Assembly: GCA_033675265.1 (NCBI GenBank)
Contig: JAUJYZ010000906.1
Span: forward strand, 208,501 to 272,500
Length of the DNA stretch: 64,000 nt
DNA from: Actinostola sp. cb2023
Lineage: Eukaryota; Cnidaria; Anthozoa; Actiniaria; Actinostolidae
Direction of reading: 5' to 3'
Shown: piece by piece, positions 12,539-25,600 of the stretch
Layout: the number at the start of each line of letters is the position of its first letter
How positions within the stretch are numbered: the first letter of the stretch is position 1
Position numbers and translations under genes: made by a program
The notes under the pieces: generated by a model
Told to the model about the DNA's origin: nothing
Databases searched by the model: none
What the model saw: only the letters and a program-made list of their open reading frames with translations

Positions 12539-15500
12539 CTTCTGTCACAAAAACAAATTAATAAATCGAATTATTCAAATTGTGGTAACAATGTCTAAAC
12601 TAAACATGTTTTAAGAACACTGTTAAGTTTGCAAAAGACTTCCGTCAATCGTAAACATCAAGTATGATGACTGTTGCTTTTTTGATGTTTCGAGCCTGAA
12701 ATACAGTCGAACCTCCAGTAAGCGACCACCCAACATGTCAAGCTTTGTGGTCGTTTAAGAGAGGCGGTCGCCTACAAGAGGTTCCAACTATAGTGATTTG
12801 ACTTGGAACTGAGTTTTTTGGTATTTTGGTCGCTTACGAGAGGTGGTCGCTTACGAGAGTGGTCGCAACCAGAAGTTCAACTGTATTCTCAGATACAATA
12901 CTGACCTGGTATAATATTGGTACATGTGTTATCATTGCCTATTTGTACCACACCTGCATTGTTGATGTTGATTGTTGTGTTGCCGGCTGTTTAAGAAAAT
13001 ACAGAGCATATTAACAAAACAGTCTTAATAATATTTGCATTAATAATATATACCGTCAATTGCAAAAATTCTGGCCGCCACGATATATCAATATATCGGG
13101 TGCATTATGGGTAATTAAACTCATCACTAGTAGATGAGCTTGGCATTAGGTGCTTGATCGGTGGGGGGTGCCTGGCTCGGAGCTTCTGCAGTAACCATGG
13201 CAACCCTGTCACAACCAACCGAGCACCTGTCACACTGACCAATCAGTGGACCATATACTTACCTATACTTACCACAGGGACGGGAGGGAGGGGAATTCAC
13301 GTAGCAATGGCAATGTGCTAGCGAAGCCACGATCGTGAGTATCGTGTTGCTCTGGTGTGCGAACCTTGCCAGGCAGTTGTTGGCCACATGCCAGGTTTGC
13401 GTCATCACAAAAATAGCGTGTGATCGAATTACCTTTAGCGTGGACCAATAGCGATAGCGAGAATGCTAGCGATAAGCTGGCAATAGCAAGAATCGTATTA
13501 CTCTGGTCTGCGAACCATGAGCAGCTAGCGTGATCACAAGATTAGCGTGTGATCGTGATACCCTTAGCGTGGACCCATAGCGACAGCGAGAATGCTAGCG
13601 AGAAGCTGGCAATAGCAAGAATCGTAATACTCTGGTCTGCGAACCATGTGCGCGGGTAGAGTCGTTGACCAAAGGTCAAGCTAGCGTGATCACAAAATTA
13701 GCGTGTGATCGCGTAACAACTCTTAGCGTGGGTCACCAAGTGACGCTTGCGACAATGCAGGTCATGAGCAGTGAACTTGCGTGGCAATAGTACATTTAGC
13801 AATGATGTAGTGCTACTTAGCTCGATTCTAACTTTGCCTAAATTTCATTTAACCACATTTAAATAATACTATTTTGAGTTTCCTAACTTATTAAATGAAG
13901 CAAAATTTACAAACAACAAACGTATGACTAAAATAAACATTATACTAAATATTTATACCAACTTTGCTGGCGTTAACCCGCTTTAAGGGGAATTTTCTAT
14001 TATTTAATTACCCATAATGCACTCGATATATTGATATATTTATATTTCATAGCGGCCAGAATTTTTGCAAATGACTGTATATTCCCTAATGTACTATATG
14101 TACTTATTGAATGAGTGGGAGGGTTGGACGGGAAAGTATTTGGCTTGAGATCAGTACGGACTGAGCGTATACTTCTCAACACTTCTCTCATGTTCTGATC
14201 AGTGCCCGCCTGCTCTATAACTAGCACATGCACACACACGTTTTCTATTTCTTTAATAATTGGTGATAAATTAGTGTACTTACATGCACAATCATGCAGT
14301 TGGTGTGGCGCAGCGTTTGAAGGCACCTGATTCCTTACAGGTCCATCAGCATGCACTATTTCCCACTATAAATCCAGTACATCAGTACATGGCAAAAATG
14401 GAGGTTAGAATAGAATGGAAAATAATAAATGAATTATAGAAGATTGATACATGCACCATGCATGTATACCATTGAACCAAAAGAGCAGTCTGCTTGGCTA
14501 AGCAAAAAAACCTACATGAACATGTATTGATCAGAAACAAACAAAGACAGGCCAGCAGCAAGGAAGACAGCAAGGAGGAAAGGAAAAAAGAGAGGAATAA
14601 AAGAAGGAAGACAGCAAGGAAGAAAGGAAGAAAGGAAGGAAGAAAGGAAGACAGCAAGGAAGAAAGGAAGTAAGGAGGAAAGGAAGGAAGGAAGGAGGAA
14701 AGGAAGGAAGAAAGGAAGACAACAAGGAAGAAAGGAAGACAGCAAGGAAGAAAGGAAGACAGCTAGGAAGAAAGGAAGACAGCAAGGAAGAAAGGAAGAC
14801 AGCAAGGAAGAAAGGAAGACAGCAAGGAAGAAAGGAAGACAGCAAGGAAGAAAGGAAGACAGCAAGGAAGAAAGGAAGACAGCAAGGAAGAAAGGAAGAC
14901 AGCAAGGAAGAAAGGAAAACAGCAAGGAAAAAAGGAAGACAGCAAGGAAGAAAGGTACAAAGGCAGGAAAAAGGAAGACACCAAGGAAGAAAGGAAGACA
15001 GCAAGGAAGACAGCAAGGAAGAAAGGAAGACAGCAAGGAAGAAAGGAACACAGCAAGGAAGAAAGGAAAACAGCAAGGAAGAAAGGAAGACAGCAATGAA
15101 GAAAGGAACAAAGGCAGGAAAAAAGGAAGACGGCAAGGAAGAAAGGAACAAAGGCAGGAAAAAAGGAAGACAGCAAGGAAGAAAGGAAGACAGCAAGGAA
15201 GAAAGGAAGACAGCAAGGAAGAAAGGAAGACAGCAAGGAAGAAAGGAAGACAGCAAGGAAGAAAGGAAGACAGCAAGGAAGAAAGGAACACAGCAAGGAA
15301 GAAAGGAACACAGCAAGGAAGAAAGGAAAACAGCAAGGCAGAAAGGAAGACAGCAAGGAAGATAGGAACAAAGGCAGGAAAAAAGGAAGACGGCAAGGAA
15401 GAAAGGAACAAAGGCAGGAAAAAAGGAAGACAGCAAGGAAGAAAGGAAGACAGCAAGGAAGAAAGGAAGACAGCAAGGAAGAAAGGAAGACAGCAAGGAA

Positions 15501-18500
15501 GAAAGGAAAACAGCAAGGAAGAAACGAAGACAGCAAGGAAGAAAGGAAGACAGCAAGGAAGAAAGGAAGACAGCAAGGAAGAAAGGAAGACAGCAAGGAA
15601 GAAAGGAAAACAGCAAGGAAGAAAGGAGGACAGCAAGGAAGAAAGAAAGACAGCAAGGAAGAAAGGAAGACAGCAAGGAAGAAAGGAAAACAGCAAGGAA
15701 GAAAGGAGGATAGCAAGGAAGAAAGGAACAAAGGCAGGAAAAAAGAAAGACAGCAAGGAGGAAAGGAAGACAGCAAGGAAGAAAGGAACAAAGGAAGGAA
15801 GGAAGGAATAAAGGAAGGAAGGAAGGAAGAAAGAAAGGAAGACAGCAAAAAGGAAAGTAAGACAGCAAGGAAGAAAGGAAGACATCAAGGAAGAAAGGAA
15901 CAAAGGAAGGAAGAAAGAAAGACAGCAAGGAAGAAAGGAAGACAGCAAGGAAGAAAGGAAGGATTAAAGGAAGAAAGGAAGGAAAGAAGGAAGACAGCAA
16001 GGAGGAAAGGAAGACAGCAAGGAAGAAAGGAAGACAGCAAGGAAGAAAGGAACAAAGGCAGGTAAAAAGGAAGACAGCAAGGAAGAAAGGAACAAAGGCA
16101 GGAAAAAAGGAAGATAGCAAGGAAGAAAGGAAGACAGCAAGGAAGAAAGGAAGACAGCAAGGAAGAAAGGAAGACAGCAAGGAAGAAAGGAAGACAGCAA
16201 GGAAGAAAGGAAGTAAGGAGGAAAGGAAGGAAGGAAGGAGGAAAGGAAGGAAGAAAGGAAGACAACAAGGAAGAAAGGAAGACAGCAAGGAAGAAAGGAA
16301 GACAGCAAGGAAGAAAGGAAGACAGCAAGGAAGAAAGGAAGACAGCAAGGAAGAAAGGAAGACAGCAAGGAAGAAAGGAAGACAGCAAGGAAGAAAGGAA
16401 GACAGCAAGGAAGAAAGGAAGACAGCAAGGAAGAAAGGAAGACAGCAAGGAAGAAAGGAAAACAGCAAGGAAGAAAGGAAGACAGCAAGGAAGAAAGGTA
16501 CAAAGGCAGGAAAAAGGAAGACACCAAGGAAGAAAGGAAGACAGCACGGAAGACAGCAAGGAAGAAAGGAAGACAGCAAGGAAGAAAGGAACACAGCAAG
16601 GAAGAAGAAAGGAAAACAGCAAGGAAGAAAGGAAGACAGCAAGGAAGAAAGGAACAAAGGCAGGAAAAAAGGAAGACGGCAAGGAAGAAAGGAACAAAGG
16701 CAGGAAAAAAGGAAGACAGCAAGGAAGAAAGGAAGACAGCAAGGAAGAAAGGAAGACAGCAAGGAAGAAAGGAAGACAGCAAGGAAGACAGCAAGGAAGA
16801 AAGGAAGACAGCAAGGAAGAAAGGAACACAGCAAGGAAGAAAGGAACACAGCAAGGAAGAAAGGAGGACAGCAAGGAAGAAAGAAAGACAGCAAGGAAGA
16901 AAGGAAGACAGCAAGGAAGAAAGGAAAACAGCAAGGAAGAAAGGAGGATAGCAAGGAAGAAAGGAACAAAGGCAGGAAAAAAGGAAGACAGCAAGGAGGA
17001 AAGGAAGACAGCAAGGAAGAAAGGAACAAAGGAAGGAAGGAAGGAAGAAGAAAGGAAGGAAGGAAGGAAGAAAGAAAGGAAGACAGCAAAAGGAAAGTAA
17101 GACAGCAAGGAAGAAAGGAAGACAGCAAGGAAGAAAGGAAGACAGCAAGGAAGAAAGGAAGACAGCAAGGAAGAAAGGAAGACAGCAAAGAAGAAAGGAA
17201 GACAGCAAGGAAGAAAGGAAGACAGCAAGGAAGAAAGGAAAACAGCAAGGAAGAAAGGAAGACAGCAAGGAAGAAAGGTACAAAGGCAGGAAAAAGGAAG
17301 ACACCAAGGAAGAAAGGAAGACAGCACGGAAGACAGCAAGGAAGAAAGGAAGACAGCAAGGAAGAAAGGAACACAGCAAGGAAGAAAGGAAAACAGCAAG
17401 GAAGAAAGGAAGACAGCAAGGAAGAAAGGAACAAAGGCAGGAAAAAAGGAAGACGGCAAGGAAGAAAGGAACAAAGGCAGGAAAAAAGGAAGACAGCAAG
17501 GAAGAAAGGAAGACAGCAAGGAAGAAAGGAAGACAGCAAGGAAGAAAGGAAGACAGCAAGGAAGACAGCAAGGAAGAAAGGAAGACAGCAAGGAAGAAAG
17601 GAACACAGCAAGGAAGAAAGGAACACAGCAAGGAAGAAAGGAGGACAGCAAGGAAGAAAGAAAGACAGCAAGGAAGAAAGGAAGACAGCAAGGAAGAAAG
17701 GAAAACAGCAAGGAAGAAAGGAGGATAGCAAGGAAGAAAGGAACAAAGGCAGGAAAAAAGGAAGACAGCAAGGAGGAAAGGAAGACAGCAAGGAAGAAAG
17801 GAACAAAGGAAGGAAGGAAGGAAGAAAGGAAGGAAGGAAGGAAGAAAGAAAGGAAGACAGCAAAAAGGAAAGTAAGACAGCAAGGAAGAAAGGAAGACAT
17901 CAAGGAAGAAAGGAACAAAGGAAGGAAGAAAGGAAGACAGCAAGGAAGAAAGGAAGACAGCAAGGAAGAAAGGAAGGATTAAAGGAAGAAAGGAAGGAAA
18001 GAAGGAAGACAGCAAGGAGGAAAGGAAGACAGCAAGGAAGAAAGGAAGACAGCAAGGAAGAAAGGAACAAAGGCAGGTAAAAAGGAAGACAGCAAGGAAG
18101 AAAGGAACAAAGGCAGGAAAAAAGGAAGATAGCAAGGAAGAAAGGAAGACAGCAAGGAAGAAAGGAAGACAGCAAGGAAGAAAGGAAGACAGCAAGGAAG
18201 AAAGGAAGACAGCAAGGAAGAAAGGAAGACAGCAAGGAAGAAACGAAGACAGCAAGGAAGAAAGGAAGACAGCAAGGAAGAGAGGAAGACAGCAAGGAAG
18301 AAAGGAAGACAGCAAGGAAGAAAGGAAGACAGCAAGGAAGAAAGGAAGACAGCAAGGAAGAAAGGAAGACAGCAAGGAAGAAAGGAAGACAGCAAGGAAA
18401 AAAGGAAGACAGCAAGGAGGAAAGGAAGACAGCAAGGAAGAAAGGAACAAAGGAAGGAAGGAAGGAAGAAAGGAAGGAAGGAAGGAAGAAAGAAAGGAAG

Positions 18501-19384
18501 ACAGCAAAAAGGAAAGTAAGACAGCAAGGAATACATCAAGGAAGAAAGGAACAAAGGAAGAAAGGAAGACAGCAAGGAAGAAAGGAAGACAGCAAGGAAG
18601 AAAGGAAGGATTAAAGGAAGAAAGGAAGGAAAGAAGGAAGACAGCAAGGAGGAAAGGAAGACAGCAAGGAAGAAAGGAAGACAGCAAGGAAGAAAGGAAC
18701 AAAGGCAGGTAAAAAGGAAGACAGCAAGGAAGAAAGGAACAAAGGCAGGAAAAAAGGAAGACAGCAAGGAAGAAAGGAAGACAGCAAGGAAGAAAGGAAG
18801 ACAGCAAGGAAGAAAGGAAGACAGCAAGGAAGAAAGGAAGACAGCAAGGAAGAAAGGAAGACAGCAAGGAAGAAAGGAAGACAGCAAGGAAGAAAGGAAG
18901 ACATCAAGGAAGAAAGGAACAAAGGAAGGAAGAAAGGAACAAAGGAAGGAACAAAGGAAGAAAGGTAGGAAGGAAGAAAGGAAGGAAGAAAGGAAGGAAG
19001 CAAGGAACAAAGGAAGGAAGAAAGGAACAAAGAAAGGAACAAAGGAACAAAGGAAGGAAGAAAGGAACAAAGGAAGGAAGAAAGAAAGGAAGGAAGAAAG
19101 GAACAAAGGAAGGAACAAAGAAAGGAACAAAGGAACAAAGAAAGGAAGAAAGGAAGGAACAAAGGAAGGAAGAAAGGAACAAAGAAAGGAACAAAGAAAG
19201 GAAGAAAGTAGTGTATTGATATAAAGAAATAAATTGGTAGCAGAGGCTTTCCATTCATTGAATGTGGTACAATGTTCAGCTTGCTTCTGATTTCAATACA
19301 CAACAACAACAGCAGCAACAACAACAACAGCAACAACAACAGCAGCAACAACAGCAGCAGTAACAACAACAACAGCAGCAGTAG

Positions 19385-19418
<34 letters not shown>

Positions 19419-19489
19419 AGCAACAACAACAGCAGCAACAACAGCAGCAGTAACAACAACAACAGCAGCAGTAGCAACAACAGCAGCAA

Positions 19490-19521
<32 letters not shown>

Positions 19522-19603
19522 ACATCAGCAACAACAACAACAGCAGCAACAACAGCAGCAGCAGTAACAACAACAACAGCAGCAGTAGCAACAACAGCAG
19601 CAA

Positions 19604-19690
<87 letters not shown>

Positions 19691-22600
19691 GACATACCTG
19701 GATTGGAAAAGGAAAGCTATCTTCAATCTTTCCAAAGCAATCAATTTTGCTCATCAATGCAATCACTTTCTAATAAAATAAAACAGCATGGAAATCAAGT
19801 ATTTGTTGGCATTTATTCACCATAACTTCACTGTAACATGACTGGCAGGATACCATGGAACAACCATGTCCTTGATGGTATTTAACAGCTGTGAAATTGA
19901 GTCTCATGTCATGCTAATGTTATGACAGTCCAGGTACAAGTCAGAAACCCAGGCGTCACTCAGTGGATCTTAAGGAGAGGGGCACAGAAGCTCCCCTTTT
20001 CTCCTGTCCCCCTATCCCTCAGTCCCAATTAGTAGCTTCTGGGTTTCTGGGATGGGTAATTGTATATATGTACATGTATGATGGTGTTATAACATTTTAT
20101 CGAATTCATGAATAATTAATGAGGGAAATACAATAGAAATCATAAGCGTAGCAGACATCTGTAAATCGGCAAGAGATTCGTCCTCATTTGCATTCAACTT
20201 TAACTTGGATTTTCTTGGCCAAACTGCTTCCTATCATCCAAATTATAGTAAAACATCCACTTATACATCGTTGGATTCGATAAGTAATATACAATGTTCG
20301 TGTCCGATCTGTATGGGATTTACAAACTCTTGCCTACGGCTCGAGTTTGTAAATCCCATACAGATCGGCCGCTCATATTGTATATAGTACATAAAGACCA
20401 TATAACAGTCATGTCTAGTACTGAAAAATACTGTATCCAATTCAGGTGCTAAATAAAAAAAATTGTTGTTGTTGTTGTTGTTGTGAAATGGTCACAACAT
20501 GAAATAACTTATAAAACATAAAGTAATTTGTTACATTTCGTCAAAGCATAAATAAAGACTTGGAAAAATGATAGCCCAGACAGGAATTGAACCCATGACC
20601 TCCTTGATACTAGTCAGGTGCTCTAACCACTGAGCCACTGGGAACTCATGTGATGATCAAGGTCTTGGATACTAGTCAGGTACTCTAACCACTGAGCCAC
20701 CGGGAACTCATGTGATGAGCAAGGTCTTGGATACTAGTCAGGTACTCTAACCACTGAGTCACTGGGAACTCATGTGATGAGTGAGGTCTTGGATACTAGT
20801 CAGGTACTCTAACCACTGAGTCACTGGGAACTCATGTGATGAGTGAGGTCTTGGATACTAGTCAGGTACTCTAACCACTGAGCCACTGGGAACTCATGTG
20901 ATGAGCAAGGTCTTGGATACTAGTCAGGTACTCTAACCACTGAGCCACTAAGAACTCATGTGATGAGCGAGGTCTTGGATACTAGTCAGGCACTCTAACT
21001 ACTGAGCCACTGGGAACTCATGTGATGAGCAAGGTCTTGGATACTAGTCAGGTACTCTAACCACTGAGCCACTGGGAACTCATGTGATGAGCAAGGTCTT
21101 GGATACTAGTCAGGTACTCTAACCACTGAGCCACTGGGGACTCATGTGATGAGTGAGGGCTTGGGTCATATTTATTTACCAAGCAACAAATTACTTACTT
21201 AATTATTAATTACTAAATTCATAAAAATAGAAATAAAAATAATACTGAATAATAATATTTGTAATTTTTATTAAAATACCTTCCATCCTCTAGGAGACTT
21301 TCTCTTGAGGAGATTTGAGTTACCAAACAGATAGAGACCACAACGAGCTCTTGACACAGCTACACATATACGGTTCATAGAGCAAAGGTAGCCTATTTTA
21401 GCCTTTTTATCCTGGCTACTGCGAACCAGTGACAACAAAATGATGTCATTTTCTTTTCCCTAGACATGTATCAAAACATGTTGAAAAACAAATTATTGTG
21501 AAGTCATAAAATAATAATAATTATTATTATATTTAATCTTAATTAAAGGAGGAAGCGCCAATCACAATAACATGGTTTTCAGGGACGCCTCGAAATAATA
21601 TATGCGATCCTGAAGGATCATGGGAGTTTCTATTTACAGGCATATTCTTCATGAACATCTTTAAAAAAAAAAAAAAAATGTTGGTTCTAATATAGCAATT
21701 TTACTCATTGTCTCAATGCACTTTACAACCGATGGAGGACTTTTTCAGGCTGCACAATTATGAAGGCGCCTATGGTACAATCTTGAGGAGTTAGTATATT
21801 AGTGTGTTATGTACATGTACTAAACAAGAACATTGCGGTGAAGCAAATTCAAGAAACATTCAAAATAGATTGTAAAAAGACTTCAAGGCGAATAGGATAA
21901 CTAATAATAATAATAATAATTAATTGATAATAACTCCCATGATTCTCTGGGGTCACACCTTTGTGACTAAAGAGCAGTTAACTTTGAAATGAGTATGATA
22001 TCTCTGAATGTATATGAAATCAGATGATATGTAAAGATGATGTCCTGAAGGTAAAGTATGATATTTAATGTCTGTGCCACTTCAGATCAGTCTCCCATGC
22101 CAGGTTGCGTTCTACAGTGCTCCCTCTAAGCCCTCCCTCCATCAGTGCTCCATCCCACAGGTATCTAAAGCTACACTGAGCTACACAGATAAGAAGGAAG
22201 GATGTGATCATGAGGTCAACCGTCAAATATGACTTGCTTAGAAGGTCATGCATCCCTATCAAATTATTTGTATTATTTTTTATTTTACAAAATTTGCCAA
22301 GACATAAACATCGATAACAATAACAATTTTTTAAAAATATTGAAAAGAAAAATCAGGCTGGGACAACCCAACAGAGCACCCAATCAGACTAACCTGAAAC
22401 CCATCAATAGTAGTGACAGCAATTTCCTGCACAGAGGTGCATTTGAATTGTTCCTCCAGAATCTTTTTAATTGTTTTTACCTAAAATGATCATGGTTATG
22501 TTGTGGTTCAATTTTCACCACTGGTTTAAATTTATCAGAGGGTAAGGTTTTATGGTGGGTAAGTTATGTGTTTAGGTTAGTTGTAAAGGATTAAACTGAG

Positions 22601-25600
22601 ACCCTGTCCACACTAAAATGCTAATCTGCATTTTCCTATTGTTTCTTATAATGAGCTGATTGTTTTCGATTCCCTTGAGGATAGAGAACAATATAAAAAC
22701 GATGCGTTTTCAAACGAAGTTATTGAGAAACCAAAACAATGGACTAAAAAAATTAACGAGTGGAAAATTTCAAACCACAACAGTTATATTTAGGAATACC
22801 TTAGGCTGTGTTCTTAGAGGTACAGTTAGTACAGGGAACTCTCGATAAGATGGACACCCACAGGACCTACACAGCTGTCCGTTTTAGAGAGGTGTCCGTC
22901 TTATAGAGAGTTATGAAGTTTGACCACATTAACTTATGACTGTCAAAGTTGATAGACAGTTCAAATTCGAGTTTTATTTGCTATTCAAGGACAAGGACGT
23001 TAGATCTACTGGTACATAATGACTACAATACAATAGAGGTTTATTTGCTATTCAAGGACAAGGACGTTAGATCTACTGGTACATAATGACTACAATACAA
23101 TAGAGGTTTATTTGCTATTCAAGGACAAGGACGTTAGATCTACTGGTACATAATGACTACAATACAATAGAGGTTTATTTGCTATTCAAGGACAAGGACG
23201 TTAGATCTACTGGTACATAATGACTACAATACAATAGAGGTTTATTTGCTATTCAAGGACAAGGACGTTAGATCTACTGGTACATAATGACTACAATACA
23301 ATAGAGGTTTATTTGCTATTCAAGGACAAGGACGTTAGATCTACTGGTACATAATGACTACAATACAATAGAGGTTTAGTCAGGATGCATAAGGGGCTAG
23401 CCCTATGTAAAAACTCCCAAAGTGATCGAGCAGGTTACAAACATGGGTATGGCGTTCCGTTACGGACAAAAATATGATTAAAATATTTCAATCGAAAAAT
23501 TAACATTTATATCGAGTTTTTGAAAAATAGGTGTTTAAAAATAAAATAAATAAAATATATATCGAGTTTTATAAAATAACTGTTCAAAAAAAATATTTTT
23601 AAGTATCGAAAATTAAAAAATTCAATGTCAAGAGGAAACGGAAGTGAGATCCGAGATAACATATTCAAAGTCGAGAGGAAACGGAAGTGCACTTGATCGT
23701 GTCTGAAATCTACTAGGTCTCGATCCTCTTGTTGGTCTCCATCTGTTTCCAGAACTATAATTTTCTCTTGATGAAAACCCAGATGACAAATTCATTCTTG
23801 ATCCATTACCACCACGAGGTATTTGGAAGGTACGATTCAACTCGCCAGAAACGGTTGTTGTTGTTGCACTGCGACTTGCAGTGCTTGGAGTTGGAGAGTC
23901 TATGGGGTTATTGGGAAGTCTGCCCAAATTTTCGACGACCGCCCTCACTATATCTTGTATATTTTGACTTTGTTCTGACATGCTGATCCTGGCTCCCAGT
24001 CCTGGCTCAACCGAAAATTACAAGTCAAAAGGGGAATTCCCGTGCATTTTGTCACATGTCTTTTCACATGTAAATCGCAATATTTTATCACTTCCGTTTC
24101 CTCTCGACTTTGAATATTTTATCTCGGATCTCACTTCCGTTTCCTCTCGACTTTGAATATGTTATCTCGGATCTCACTTCCGTTTCCTCTCGACATTGAA
24201 TTTTTTAATTTTCGATACTTAAAAATATTTTTTTTGAACAGTTATTTTATAAAACTCGATATATATTTTATTTATTTTATTTTTAAACACCTATTTTTCA
24301 AAAACTCAATATAAATGTTAATTTTTCGATTGAAATATTTTAATCATATTTTTGTCCGTAACGGAACGCCATACATGGGACAAAAGCAACAAATATGTAA
24401 TGGTAATGACAATGATGATGATAATAATAGTAATAACAATAATAATCACATTAAATCTACTGGTACATGTAGATCAATGATACTCATAGTAATAATAATT
24501 ATATAACAATCATAATAATAGCTAACCTGCCCACGATATGAACACAAGATGGTCATAGTAATAATAATTATATAACAATCATAATAATAGCTAACCTGCC
24601 CACGATATGAACACAAGATGGTAATAGTAATAATAATTATATAACAATCATAATAATAGCTAACCTGCCCACGATATGAACACAAGATGGTCATAGTAAT
24701 AATAATTATATAACAATCATAATAATAGCTAACCTGCCCACGATATGAACACAAGATGGTCATAGTAATAATAATTATATAACAATCATAATAATAGCTA
24801 ACCTGCCCACGATATGAACACAAGATGGTAATAGTAATAATAATATATAACAATCATAATAATAGCTAACCTGCCCACGATATGAACACAAGATGGTCAT
24901 AGTAATAATAAATTATATAACAATCATAATAATAGCTAACCTGCCCACGATATGAACACAAGATGGTAATAATAATTATATAACAATCATAATAATAGCT
25001 AACCTGCCCACGATATGAACACAAGATGGTAATAATAATTATATAACAATCATAATAATAGCTAACCTGCCCACGATATGAACACAAGATGGTAATAATA
25101 ATTATATAACAATCATAATAATAGCTAACCTGCCCACGATATGAACACAAGATGGTCATAGTAATATATAATTATATAACAATCATAATAATAGCTAACC
25201 TGCCCACGATATGAACACAAGATGGTAATAATAATTATATAACAATCATAATAATAGCTAACCTGCCCACGATATGAACACAAGATGGTAATAATAATTA
25301 TATAACAATCATAATAATAGCTAACCTGCCCACGATATGAACACAAGATGGTAATAATAATTATATAACAATCATAATAATAGCTAACCTGCCCACGATA
25401 TGAACACAAGATGGTCATAGTAATAATAATTATATAACAATCATAATAATAGCTAACCTGCCCACGATATGAACACAAGATGGTAATAATAATTATATAA
25501 CAATCATAATAATAGCTAACCTGCCCACGATATGAACACAAGATGGTAATAATAATTATATAACAATCATAATAATAGCTAACCTGCCCACGATATGAAC

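Noticed and set aside
14512..19744. Minus-strand open frames up to 1110 codons rich in L, F, S and C, and poly-Leu stretches
   Set aside because: Translations of the 20-bp purine array and the CAA/CAG array in the antisense direction. They look like membrane proteins only because the DNA is pyrimidine-rich.
21545..21660. Candidate helicase exon coding MFMKNMPVNRN after a T-rich acceptor
   Set aside because: It could be aligned to the segment before motif V, but 22394-22480 encodes the correct VTTIDGFQ with perfect phase. The candidate lacks motif V and has no good in-phase donor.
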